A stretch of DNA of 64,000 bases. Source: Microbacterium sp. MPKO10 (lineage in GTDB: Bacteria; Actinomycetota; Actinomycetes; Actinomycetales; Microbacteriaceae). The stretch covers positions 310,001 through 374,000 of the forward strand of contig NZ_JAPCHX010000005.1 in NCBI RefSeq assembly GCF_026107415.2, given 5' to 3'. The notes under the pieces were generated by a model. It was given only the letters and a program-made list of their open reading frames with translations. It was not told where the DNA came from and searched no databases. Shown here one piece after another: positions 18,071-25,719 of this stretch. Made by a program: the position numbers and the translations under genes. The stretch's first letter is position 1. Every line of letters starts with the position of its first letter.

Positions 18071-18085
18071 TCTGCTCAGAGCGGA
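18071..18085. promoter_or_regulatory. palindromic operator candidate before the XRE regulator
   Basis: TCTGCTCAGAGCGGA is 13/15 identical to the site before the clpP pair and is itself palindromic around its centre. It lies 41 bases before the regulator start, in keeping with autoregulation. Confidence 0.6.
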
Positions 18086-18131
18086 TTGACCGGGCGAACT
18101 GACTACCCGAATTGACTGGACGGAATGACGT
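18084..18131. repeat. degenerate 12-13-bp tandem repeat after dcd
   Basis: About four imperfect units built on GAATTGACT lie between the dcd stop and the XRE promoter. The copies are diverged, so unit borders are approximate. Confidence 0.4.
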
Positions 18132-18158
18132 GCGTGGATGGTCCTCGCCCGCGCGGTT

Positions 18159-18764
18159 CTATTGACCTGCGCGCCCGGCGTCTGTGACGCTGACGTCGGT
18201 GCGGTGAAAGTTCGCGAACGACCGGGATGCTGTCGGCCCGCGCTGCCCCTGGTAACGAGAACCGTATTCGGCCGAACCGTACGGGCGCTCCGTGGGAGAC
18301 GTGAGCCTGAAGAAGCACAACTGCCCGATCTTCATGCCGGGCCACAGCTTGATCGGCAGCGTCGCCACGTTGCTGAGCTCGAGTGTCACGTGGCCAGAGA
18401 ACCCGGGGTCGATGAAGCCGGCCGTCGAGTGCGTGAGCAGGCCGAGGCGGCCGAGCGAGCTTTTGCCCTCAAGGCGTGCGGCAACGTCGTCGGGCAGGCT
18501 GACACGTTCGTAGGTGGAGCCGAGGACGAATTCGCCCGGGTGCAAAATGAACGATTCGTCCGGTTCGACCTCGATCAGGCGGGTCAGCTCTGGCTGATCC
18601 TGCGACGGATCGATGTACGGGTATTTGTGGTTGTCGAAGAGACGGTAGAAGCGGTCGAGGCGCACATCGACGCTCGATGGCTGCACCATGTCGATGTCGT
18701 ATGGGTCGAGGCCAATGCGTGAGGCCGCCAGTTCTGCTTTGATGTCGCGGTCTGAGAGGAGCAC
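18159..18764 (-). CDS. dcd: dCTP deaminase
   Basis: A 201-residue enzyme that deaminates dCTP in pyrimidine deoxynucleotide supply. Motifs: MLLSDRDIK start, [20 protein letters not shown], and the catalytic Glu in HVTLELSN. Actinobacterial relatives such as the mycobacterial enzyme are bifunctional and form dUMP directly from dCTP; the sequence fits this group but does not prove it. The start is GTG with a weak ribosome-binding site. A tRNA-Gly gene is encoded on the opposite strand upstream. Confidence 0.92.
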   Translation of the reverse strand: MLLSDRDIKAELAASRIGLDPYDIDMVQPSSVDVRLDRFYRLFDNHKYPYIDPSQDQPELTRLIEVEPDESFILHPGEFVLGSTYERVSLPDDVAARLEGKSSLGRLGLLTHSTAGFIDPGFSGHVTLELSNVATLPIKLWPGMKIGQLCFFRLTSPTERPYGSAEYGSRYQGQRGPTASRSFANFHRTDVSVTDAGRAGQ

Positions 18765-18820
18765 GTTGTCAGTGTAGCCGTCAGATGTTGCTAAGATGAC
18801 GTGGTGCCCTTGTGGCGCGT

Positions 18821-18894
18821 GGGGATGTAGTTCAATGGTAGAACTTCAGCTTCCCAAGCTGACAGCGCGGGTTCGATTCCCGTCATCCCCTCCA
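18821..18894 (+). tRNA. tRNA-Gly (anticodon CCC)
   Basis: A complete cloverleaf: acceptor GGGGATG pairs with CATCCCC, the anticodon stem TCAGC/GCTGA encloses loop TTCCCAA with anticodon CCC, and the T arm contains GGTTCGATTCC. The discriminator base is T and CCA is encoded. It reads the GGG glycine codon. Confidence 0.95.
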
Positions 18895-19052
18895 CATGAC
18901 GTGAGTGACAGCTCATGTGTTTCGTCCCGGCGGCCATCGTGTGATGTCCACGAAACTCAGAGAGCCGGCTCAGTGGCATCTCCAAAGGCGGTGATGACAG
19001 CCACGTGCGAGCCAGAGATCACACGACCATCGACACAACACCGACGGCGAAT

Positions 19053-19058
19053 TAAACT
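19053..19058 (+). promoter_or_regulatory. -10 box of a leaderless promoter (GNAT fragment)
   Basis: TAAACT lies six bases before the GTG of the truncated acetyltransferase gene; the same hexamer and spacing precede the GrpB gene. Confidence 0.5.
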
Positions 19059-19064
19059 GCTGGC

Positions 19065-19373
19065 GTGAACGCCCAAAACACGGATCGAGACGGCGACGGA
19101 GACGTTTCGACAGGCTCCGCGGGCAGCTTTGCGATCGCCCCGCTCACTGCCGAGACGTGGGACATGTTTGAGCGTCTCTGCGAACGACACAACGGAATAT
19201 TCGGCGGATGCTGGTGCACGTACTTTCTCACGATGCCGTCAGAGAAGACCTTCACATTCGAAGGAAACAAAGAACTCAAGAAACAGCGTGTGTTCGAGGA
19301 CCGAACGCACACCTCACTGCAGTTGCTCACCCCGCAATGGGCTCTTGCCCAAATCGATCGGTTGTGTATGTAA
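19065..19373 (+). pseudogene. truncated GNAT-family acetyltransferase
   Basis: The 102-residue product has the N-terminal signature of a GNAT subgroup (WDMFERLCERHNGIFGGCWC, then EGNKELKKQRVFED), but stops where the acetyl-CoA binding core should begin. The last 20 residues no longer match the family, so a deletion or frameshift has removed the C-terminal half. The remaining protein would lack the acetyl-CoA site. It has its own leaderless-type promoter and may still be expressed. A terminator-like hairpin follows 50 bases later. Confidence 0.55.
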
Positions 19374-19423
19374 TGAGAACGGTGGTGGAATCAGTGCACG
19401 CGAACCCTTCGCGCACGGGCGGC

Positions 19424-19445
19424 GGGAGCCTCGTCTGAGGCTCCC
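19424..19445 (+). terminator. hairpin downstream of the GNAT fragment
   Basis: GGGAGCCTC and GAGGCTCCC form a perfect 9-bp stem with a GTCT loop. No T-tract follows, so it could be a rho-independent terminator of the poor-T type common in high-GC actinobacteria. Confidence 0.55.
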
Positions 19446-19517
19446 CAGTCACCGCGCCGGTGTGATCTGAGATCGATCTGCGGCACACTGGAGTGACTGA
19501 TCACCGGGAGGTTCACC

Positions 19518-19847
19518 GTGCAGAAGACGTCGCTCACCGCTCTCGCGCGTCACGAACTTGAGCATGCCCAGAGCAGCTCAAGCGGACGCAGCGCCAAGAC
19601 TGTCTTCGGCGGACGCGAACACACGCTGCGGCAGACGCTCGTCGCACTGCGTGAAGGCGTCAAGATGGGCGATCACGAGAGCCCGGGCGACGCCACCGTG
19701 TACGTCATCAGCGGGCGCATCGAGCTGACGACCGCCGATGCGTCATGGACCGGTTGGAAGGGCGACCTCATCATCGTTCCCGCCGAAACCCATAACGTGC
19801 ACGCGCTTGAAGACTCGGTGTTCCTGCTCACCGTCGCGAAGAAGTAG
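19518..19847 (+). CDS. small cupin-domain protein
   Basis: A 109-residue single-domain cupin. The beta-barrel motifs are partly degenerate: the first metal motif region reads GDHESPGDATVYVISGRIEL and the second IVPAETHNVHAL. A His/Glu metal site is possible. Such small cupins act as dioxygenases, sugar isomerases or ligand sensors; no specific role can be assigned. The GTG start is preceded by GGGAGG. It is convergent with the DinB gene. Confidence 0.75.
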   Translation: MQKTSLTALARHELEHAQSSSSGRSAKTVFGGREHTLRQTLVALREGVKMGDHESPGDATVYVISGRIELTTADASWTGWKGDLIIVPAETHNVHALEDSVFLLTVAKK

Positions 19848-19858
19848 CCGCTCACCGC

Positions 19859-19878
19859 CGTCACGCAACGTCACGCAA
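19859..19878. repeat. 10-bp tandem duplication between convergent stops
   Basis: CGTCACGCAA occurs twice in direct tandem, 12 bases after the cupin stop and 7 bases after the DinB-gene stop on the other strand. Confidence 0.6.
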
Positions 19879-19885
19879 CAACCAC

Positions 19886-20413
19886 TCAGTCTCGGTCGTG
19901 CGTGACGTCCCATGCATGGTGCACGAGGTCGTGCACGTAGTACTGGCCGAGGGTCTCGATCGTGAACGGCGCCCCATCGCCGCGCTTCCCCGTGCGATCG
20001 GCGACGGAGTCGGGAACACCGTCAAACGCCTCCGCGGCTGCGAATGCAGCATCCGTGAGATCTCGCAGCACGAGAGACGGGTCCTGCTCCGCATACCGGC
20101 CAGCAACCGCCGCCTCGTCCTGGTTCCAGTCGGGGAAGACCGGATCATTCTGGGTCATGGTGAGCACGAGCCGCTCAGCGAACAGCGTGTGTACGTCACG
20201 CACGTGGCAGGCGTACTCGAGAGGCGACCAGGTGTTATCGTCTGGGCGCTGCCGTACGTCAGCTCGCTCGAGAACGTCTGCCCAGATCCCGGCGTTGGCG
20301 CGCGCGTAGTCGCCCACCTCCGACAACGTCACCGAACGCGCATCGAAGCCGCATTCGGTGCAGGGGCGGCTGAGCACCCACGTCCAGTCTTTGGTGTCAG
20401 GGATGATGGGCAT
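19886..20413 (-). CDS. DinB-superfamily protein
   Basis: A 175-residue four-helix protein of the DinB/mycothiol-maleylpyruvate-isomerase superfamily. NTWSPLEYACHVRDVH matches the first metal-binding helix, and YYVHDLVHHAWDV near the C-terminus supplies further His ligands. An N-terminal CTECGFD segment is common in actinobacterial members. Some members are mycothiol-dependent transferases; the actual reaction is unknown. A TAGGGT hexamer six bases before the ATG suggests a leaderless transcript. Confidence 0.75.
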   Translation of the reverse strand: MPIIPDTKDWTWVLSRPCTECGFDARSVTLSEVGDYARANAGIWADVLERADVRQRPDDNTWSPLEYACHVRDVHTLFAERLVLTMTQNDPVFPDWNQDEAAVAGRYAEQDPSLVLRDLTDAAFAAAEAFDGVPDSVADRTGKRGDGAPFTIETLGQYYVHDLVHHAWDVTHDRD

Positions 20414-20419
20414 ACATCA

Positions 20420-20425
20420 ACCCTA
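20420..20425 (-). promoter_or_regulatory. -10 box of a leaderless promoter (DinB gene)
   Basis: On the minus strand TAGGGT stands six bases before the ATG, with no convincing Shine-Dalgarno element. Confidence 0.5.
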
Positions 20426-20470
20426 AGGGGAATACCGGCGTCGTGCGGATGTACGTCAGTTTCCGAACAC

Positions 20471-21739
20471 TCAGCTCTGACAGACAGCGCTGTCGCTGAC
20501 CTGCTCGTTCATTTGCTCGGCCGACCACGGCAGATCGATCGAGGGCGCTTTCTGTCCTTTCGCGGCAGGAAGCTTCGATGCGTACGACGCGAGCTGCATA
20601 GCGAGTGAGAGCGCAAGGCTGCCGCCCGCAGTCGAATTGTTGAGCATGACGACGACAGTGAGTCCGGATACTGGGTCACTCAGTGTTGCCGTGATGAACC
20701 CGGGCACGTCACCGGCCTGACCGTAGAGCGGGCCGTAGTGGTACGTGCCGAACCCGTATTGGATCCAGGAGGCCGCCTTGTCGCTGATCGGGCGCGTTTC
20801 TTCCTGGTGCTTCGCCGCGTCGTCTGAGAACAACTCGTTCTGGGCAAATGCCTGTGCAAAGGCGTGCAGGTCGTCAGCCGTCGCTACGACGCCCGCCGAT
20901 GTGTATCCCATGGACGACGACAGCCTCGACTCATCGTGCGGCGCATCGCACTGCAGCTTGCCACCGACTTTCAGAGACTCGTAACTGTGCAAGGAGGTGT
21001 CGGGCAGCTCAACCTCCGTCGGAGCCGGGAGGAGCGAGTTCTCGAGACCCAGCGGCGTGAAGATGTAGGTGTCGTACAGTTCAGCGAACGTTTTGCCCGT
21101 CGCGGATTCCAGCGCCTGCCCCAGCAGAACGTATCCGGTGTCGGCGTCTGAGAATGACTCGCCCGGCGTCGCCTCGTGTGTCGCCATGCCGTCGTTATAC
21201 AGTTCGTTGGGACTCCAGACGCGTTCCGGGTTCTGGATGAACGTGGCATCGAGGTTTGCGCGGTATCCACCGAGTCCCGATGTTCCCTGGCACAGGTGCT
21301 CGAGTGTCAAGCCTTTGGTGCCGACGAGATTTGGCAGGTACTCCGAGACTTTGTCGTCCACGGCGACGACGCCCTCGTCGGCGAGCTTCAGAAGCACAGC
21401 ACAGGTCATCGGCCGGGTGTTGGCGCCGATGCGGAATGCCATGTCGGCCGTCACCTCGGTCTTGCCGTCGATCTCGGTGACGCCATAACCGTCAAGGCTC
21501 TTGCCTGCCCAGGGAGCCCAGATTCCGACGATCGCACCGGTTGATGCCGACGCTTCAATCGCGTGCGCCACGGCGTCATCAACAAGCGTCGCCGTCTCGT
21601 CCGGCAGTTTCGCGTCGGCCTGCGGCGGCAATGTGATGGCTGGCGCGGATTCCCCCGAACACGCCGTCAATGCCAGAGCACTCACGCCGAGAACGACGAT
21701 CGCTGTCGCGAGACGCGAATGGTGCCCAAAGTTTCTCAC
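20471..21739 (-). CDS. serine-hydrolase-fold lipoprotein with lost active site (beta-lactamase/DD-peptidase family)
   Basis: A 422-residue lipoprotein (lipobox LTAC) with the fold of class C beta-lactamases and R61-type DD-carboxypeptidases: AFRIGANTRPMTCAVL, GTSGLGGY, TGYVLLGQALE and FTPLGLENS are recognisable. All three catalytic motifs are changed: SxxK reads AxxR (about residues 106-109), YxN is DAD, and HxG is QAG in YGQAGDVPGF. It is therefore predicted to be an inactive ligand-binding or scaffolding relative outside the membrane. The GTG start follows GGGGGAGG by seven bases. The gene is monocistronic and divergent from the DUF2470 gene. Confidence 0.82.
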   Translation of the reverse strand: MRNFGHHSRLATAIVVLGVSALALTACSGESAPAITLPPQADAKLPDETATLVDDAVAHAIEASASTGAIVGIWAPWAGKSLDGYGVTEIDGKTEVTADMAFRIGANTRPMTCAVLLKLADEGVVAVDDKVSEYLPNLVGTKGLTLEHLCQGTSGLGGYRANLDATFIQNPERVWSPNELYNDGMATHEATPGESFSDADTGYVLLGQALESATGKTFAELYDTYIFTPLGLENSLLPAPTEVELPDTSLHSYESLKVGGKLQCDAPHDESRLSSSMGYTSAGVVATADDLHAFAQAFAQNELFSDDAAKHQEETRPISDKAASWIQYGFGTYHYGPLYGQAGDVPGFITATLSDPVSGLTVVVMLNNSTAGGSLALSLAMQLASYASKLPAAKGQKAPSIDLPWSAEQMNEQVSDSAVCQS

Positions 21740-21898
21740 CAACAGACCTCCCCCAGAGTTCTTGCTGGATTCTAACCATTAAGCCTGATATGAACCCGTA
21801 CGCTGCGCTCAGCCAGGCGAAGAAAAAGTACTCAGGCACGGAGTGCTTTCGACTCATTGCCCTGGCACACTTCGGGACTTCCCTGGTTGACTGTCCGT

Positions 21899-22225
21899 AT
21901 GACGCAGCATTTCGACCCGCAGGTGATCAGCGCGGTCCTCAACCACATGAACGGTGACCACGTCGCCGACAACCACACAATCGTTCACGCGTTCGCCGAC
22001 CCGGCCGCCTCGAATGTCGTGATGGTGGGATTCGATGGCGACGGTGGGGACTGGGAGTACACGGATGCTGCCGGGCAGCACGTCGCCACGCGCATCCCGT
22101 GGCCGACCGAGGTGGTCGAGCGCCCCGACGTGCGTCGCGCCGTCGTCGAACTCCACCGCGCTGCCGTCGCGCGCCTCGGCGACACGAACAACAGTGACGC
22201 CAACGACGGTGCAGAAACCTCGTGA
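21899..22225 (+). CDS. DUF2470-domain protein
   Basis: A 108-residue protein with the DUF2470 pattern ISAVLNHMNGDHVADNHTI, in which the HMNxDH segment is diagnostic. This domain is found alone or fused to heme oxygenases and flavin-binding oxidoreductases, and is thought to contact heme. The start at MTQHFDP removes a non-conserved extension. The heme oxygenase gene follows 62 bases downstream, in line with a heme or iron-linked role, though it may have a separate promoter. Confidence 0.8.
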   Translation: MTQHFDPQVISAVLNHMNGDHVADNHTIVHAFADPAASNVVMVGFDGDGGDWEYTDAAGQHVATRIPWPTEVVERPDVRRAVVELHRAAVARLGDTNNSDANDGAETS

Positions 22226-22244
22226 CACGGGAGGGTCGCGTAGG

Positions 22245-22264
22245 TATGATTAGGCTACCCTTAT
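22245..22264 (+). promoter_or_regulatory. heme oxygenase promoter with DtxR/IdeR-like iron box
   Basis: TATGAT (22245-22250) is a good -10 hexamer. It overlaps TTAGGCTACCCTTA, which resembles the DtxR/IdeR consensus TTAGGTTAGCCTAACCTAA in its left half and central part. Iron-loaded DtxR would block the promoter, giving induction under iron limitation. The assignment is by eye. Confidence 0.6.
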
Positions 22265-22287
22265 TCGCAATTCCCTGACGGAGCACC

Positions 22288-22932
22288 ATGACCGACACCC
22301 GATTCTCTGCCCAGCTGGCTGAGCGCACGCGCACCTCGCACTCTGACAGCGAAGGCGCCTCGTTCATGCGCGATCTCATGAAGGGGCAGGGAACGCGGGA
22401 GGACTACACGGCGCTTTCGGTGCAGCACTGGTTCATCTACGACGCTCTCGAGAGCGTGGCCGAGACGCTGGCCGATGACCCGGTGGCCGCGCCGTTTCTC
22501 GCGCCGGAGCTCCTGCGTCGCGAGGCGCTCGAACGTGACCTCGAGCACCTTGTCGGTGTCGGGTGGCGTGACGAGATCACGCCGCTTCCCACGACGGCCG
22601 CCTATGCCGATCGCATCCGTGAGACGGCGGCGTGGCCCACAGGCTTTGTCGCTCACCACTACACGCGCTATCTCGGCGATCTCTCCGGCGGGCAGTTCAT
22701 CGCGCGGCTCATGAAGCGGCACTTCGGATTCAACACCCGAGGCGTCGAGTTCTACGCGTTTGACCAGATCGACGATCTTGACGCGTTCAAGGAGAATTAC
22801 CGGATGCTGCTCGACGCAGCCCCGTGGAACGACATCGAGCGCGAGCGCATGGTCGACGAAACGCTCGTCGCCTACCGCTTCAACTCAGACCTTTTCACCG
22901 ACCTCGACCGTGCGAAGGCAGAAGCTGCCTGA
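22288..22932 (+). CDS. hmuO: biliverdin-producing heme oxygenase
   Basis: A 214-residue all-helical heme oxygenase that cleaves heme to biliverdin, CO and Fe2+. The proximal-His region is ERTRTSHSDSEGASFM and the distal helix has YLGDLSGGQFIARL with the conserved Gly-rich kink. Length matches HmuO. Start ATG preceded by GGAG. It follows the DUF2470 gene and an iron-box promoter, so it probably extracts iron from host or environmental heme under starvation. No heme-uptake genes are in the window. Confidence 0.92.
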   Translation: MTDTRFSAQLAERTRTSHSDSEGASFMRDLMKGQGTREDYTALSVQHWFIYDALESVAETLADDPVAAPFLAPELLRREALERDLEHLVGVGWRDEITPLPTTAAYADRIRETAAWPTGFVAHHYTRYLGDLSGGQFIARLMKRHFGFNTRGVEFYAFDQIDDLDAFKENYRMLLDAAPWNDIERERMVDETLVAYRFNSDLFTDLDRAKAEAA

Positions 22933-22995
22933 CCCCTCATACGGTGTTCATCACACCCACGGTGCGACCTGACCGCGTTCACAGCACTGCTGCCG

Positions 22996-24309
22996 TCAGC
23001 GCGCTGCTGGCGCAGCATCCGCACCCGCCACGCGCGTGACGTTCGCCATGAAGCGCTGCACGTCTCGGTCGACGATGATGTCGCTCGGGCGCAGTGGCCG
23101 TGACAGATAGAGCCCGTCGAGGGACGTCAGGCGGCTGAGAGCGACGTAGGTCTGGCCGGGGCTGAAAGCACGGCTGCCGAGGTCGACGATGGCGCGATCA
23201 TAGGTCTTGCCTTGCGACTTGTGAATCGTGACGGCCCAGGCAAGGCGCAGCGGAAACTGCTCGAACTCGGCGACGATCTCACGCTTCAGCCGCTTCGTGA
23301 GCGGCGAGTACGAATACCGGTACTTCTCCCACGTGGCGGGTTCAACCTCGTGCTCTTCGCCGTCGACCTCGACGAACACGGTTGAGGTGATCTTAGTGAC
23401 CGTGCCGATCGTGCCGTTCACCCACCGCGGGCCCCCGTCGTTCGCGCCATCGTTGCGCAGGAACATCACCTGAGCTCCCTCTTTGAGCTCAAGGGTCTCC
23501 TCCGCCGGGTACGCGCGTCCGCCGAAATCCCCCGTGATCTCGGCCTTGGCGCTGAGGGCACGGCCCGGAAGGCGGGCGAGTGCCGCATTGTTGATCCGAT
23601 TGACGCTGTCGTTCCGCGACGCCAGAGTGATCGTGCCGTCTTCGGGCGGTTTCCGCGCACCGGTCGAATTGAGCTTCTCGGCGATATCGGCTGTGACCCG
23701 ACCGTGACGGACGGCATTCAGTATCCGCTTGAATTCAACGTCATGCTGCCGGTGGATCTCGGTGAGCTCAACGATCGTGAGCGGGGCGTCGAGCCAGACC
23801 TTCGCGTCGAAGAACCACATCGACCGGTAGGTGTCAGCGAAATACGCGCGCTCTTCCGGGTCACCGGGCACTGGAGCCAGCTGGTACGGGTCGCCGAACA
23901 ACACGATCTGCACACCGCCGAATGACTCAGACGGGCGCTGCCGCGCCTGGCGAAGGCTGCGGTCGATGGCATCCATGAGGTCGGCATTGACCATCGACAC
24001 CTCATCGATCACGAGAGTCTCGATCGTGTTCAGCAGTTTGCGCACCGCGTCGTTCTGCTCAATGTCGCTGTCGGCGATCACGCCGATCGGCAGACGGAAC
24101 AGAGAATGAATGGTCTGGCCGCCGACGTTGAGCGCCGCCACTCCCGTCGGTGCGGCGATCACAAGCTGCTTGTCTGTGCGCCAGGCCAGCTCGTTCAGCA
24201 GCGTCGACTTTCCGGTACCCGCCCTGCCCGTCACGAAGATGTGGTCGCGGGTCTTCTCGATGAGGTCGAAGACTGCCTGCTGCTCGGGCGCGAGGGCAAA
24301 ATCGGACAT
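22996..24309 (-). CDS. Pif1-like AAA helicase
   Basis: A 437-residue SF1 helicase of the Pif1/RecD-like group. Motif I is GRAGTGKSTL, motif II LVIDEVSMV, motif III VLFGDPYQLAPV, and the C-terminal half has AWAVTIHKSQGKTYDRAIVD followed by TYVALSRLTS. The 5'-3' polarity expected of Pif1 implies roles in replication-fork maintenance or recombination. The start at MSDFALAPEQ is chosen since the upstream 15 residues run into the promoter of the divergent gene. No nuclease partner is encoded nearby. Confidence 0.87.
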   Translation of the reverse strand: MSDFALAPEQQAVFDLIEKTRDHIFVTGRAGTGKSTLLNELAWRTDKQLVIAAPTGVAALNVGGQTIHSLFRLPIGVIADSDIEQNDAVRKLLNTIETLVIDEVSMVNADLMDAIDRSLRQARQRPSESFGGVQIVLFGDPYQLAPVPGDPEERAYFADTYRSMWFFDAKVWLDAPLTIVELTEIHRQHDVEFKRILNAVRHGRVTADIAEKLNSTGARKPPEDGTITLASRNDSVNRINNAALARLPGRALSAKAEITGDFGGRAYPAEETLELKEGAQVMFLRNDGANDGGPRWVNGTIGTVTKITSTVFVEVDGEEHEVEPATWEKYRYSYSPLTKRLKREIVAEFEQFPLRLAWAVTIHKSQGKTYDRAIVDLGSRAFSPGQTYVALSRLTSLDGLYLSRPLRPSDIIVDRDVQRFMANVTRVAGADAAPAAR

Positions 24310-24402
24310 AGTGGGGTGCTGCACTCTTTTCGGTAGCGGGAAGACCCCCACCATGATAGGCGACGGGCAGGAGTACCCGTCGATCTTCGGGCGCTCCTGC
24401 CT

Positions 24403-24408
24403 TAGGAT
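24403..24408 (+). promoter_or_regulatory. -10 box of a leaderless promoter
   Basis: TAGGAT lies seven bases before the GTG of the single-pass membrane protein gene, in the same context (CTTAGGATG) as the two kinase genes. Confidence 0.55.
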
Positions 24409-24415
24409 GGCCTCT

Positions 24416-25549
24416 GTGAACCAGGTACCTCCAGCTCAGCCGCAGTCCATGCCTCCGGCCCCGCAGCAGACGCCGCGCCCGTCTGATCCCGCGCGCACCC
24501 GGTTCATCATCATCTGGGTCATCGTCGGTGTGATGTTCCTCGGGGCTGCGGCAAGCGCCGTCGGCTCGCTGCAGCGCACCGTCTACGGCGCGCGTGGCAC
24601 CGTGACCCAATACCTGGACGCTCTCGAACGTGGCGACGCGGCATCCGCTCTCGATGTTCCCGGCGTCAAGCTGTCCGGAGGCGAACTGAAGTCTGCCGGA
24701 CTGCCCGAGAACGCCTCAGACAAGCTTCTGCGCAACTCTGTGATCTCACCGGTGACTGACGCAGAATTCGTCTCTGAGACCACGCTCGACGACGGCACAC
24801 ATCAGGTGACGTATGACTTCGCGATCGGCGATTCCGAGGGAACCGCCGTCTTCGACCTGACGAAGGTCGGCGGTCTCTTCGGCCACTGGGAGTTCGCGAC
24901 GAGCCCGCTCGCCGCCGTGAACCTCAGCGTCAACCACACCACGCAGTTCTCAATGAACGGTGCAGATTTCGACACGCGTCAGGTGGCGCCCAAGGACACG
25001 GATGCTGCGTTCGACAACATCGTCAATGTGCTGATCTTCACGCCGGGAAACTATGAGTTCGGCGTCGACACCGACTACCTCACGGCCGACCCCGACGAGG
25101 TGTTCGCCGATTCTCCGGGCCAGGTGGAAGAGGCCAGCGTTGACGCTGAGCCGACAGACGAGTTCATCGATGCGGCGCAAGAGCAGTTCAACGCCCAGCT
25201 CGATGAGTGCGCGACACAGGTCATTCTGCAGCCGACGGGCTGCCCCTTCGGGTACGAGGTGAGTGACCGCGTGTCCGGCGAGCCGGAGTGGAGCATCTCG
25301 ACGTACCCAGAGATCTCCCTTGTTCCGGGGAGCAACTCCTGGGAGATCCCGAACACTGACGCGGCGGCAACGATCGATGTCTCGATCCAGTCCCTCGCCG
25401 ACGGCTCGATCGACGAGGTCACCGAAGAGGTTCCGTTCAAGGCGTTCGGCAACGTCTACCTCTTCTCAGACGGCACGGTGACGGCGCAGCTCTTGACAAA
25501 AGAGACGTCGAGCAATGGTGATGACGACGGTGACAAAGACGAAGGCTGA
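24416..25549 (+). CDS. single-pass membrane protein of unknown function
   Basis: A 377-residue protein with a Pro/Gln-rich cytoplasmic N-terminus (about 30 residues), one membrane helix (FIIIWVIVGVMFLGAAASAV) and a large acidic extracytoplasmic part. The region after the helix (TVTQYLDALERGDAASAL) resembles the start of DUF4878/NTF2-like domains found on secreted actinobacterial proteins. The C-terminus is a run of Asp, Gly and Glu. GTG is chosen as start because of the -10 box seven bases upstream. The function is not known; it stands alone between convergent and divergent neighbours. Confidence 0.72.
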   Translation: MNQVPPAQPQSMPPAPQQTPRPSDPARTRFIIIWVIVGVMFLGAAASAVGSLQRTVYGARGTVTQYLDALERGDAASALDVPGVKLSGGELKSAGLPENASDKLLRNSVISPVTDAEFVSETTLDDGTHQVTYDFAIGDSEGTAVFDLTKVGGLFGHWEFATSPLAAVNLSVNHTTQFSMNGADFDTRQVAPKDTDAAFDNIVNVLIFTPGNYEFGVDTDYLTADPDEVFADSPGQVEEASVDAEPTDEFIDAAQEQFNAQLDECATQVILQPTGCPFGYEVSDRVSGEPEWSISTYPEISLVPGSNSWEIPNTDAAATIDVSIQSLADGSIDEVTEEVPFKAFGNVYLFSDGTVTAQLLTKETSSNGDDDGDKDEG

Positions 25550-25719
25550 CGCGAAGCATCCGACTACGCTCTGACGGGACGGCCAGGGTCTTGCACAGAG
25601 TCGCGCATCTGATTGCCGGCACTGCGTCAATCACGCGGCATCCTGCCACGTCTGGCAAGCAATGCCCCGGCCACGCATGACTCAACACACCGGCAGAACC
25701 GCCGGCCACAGCATCCGCC

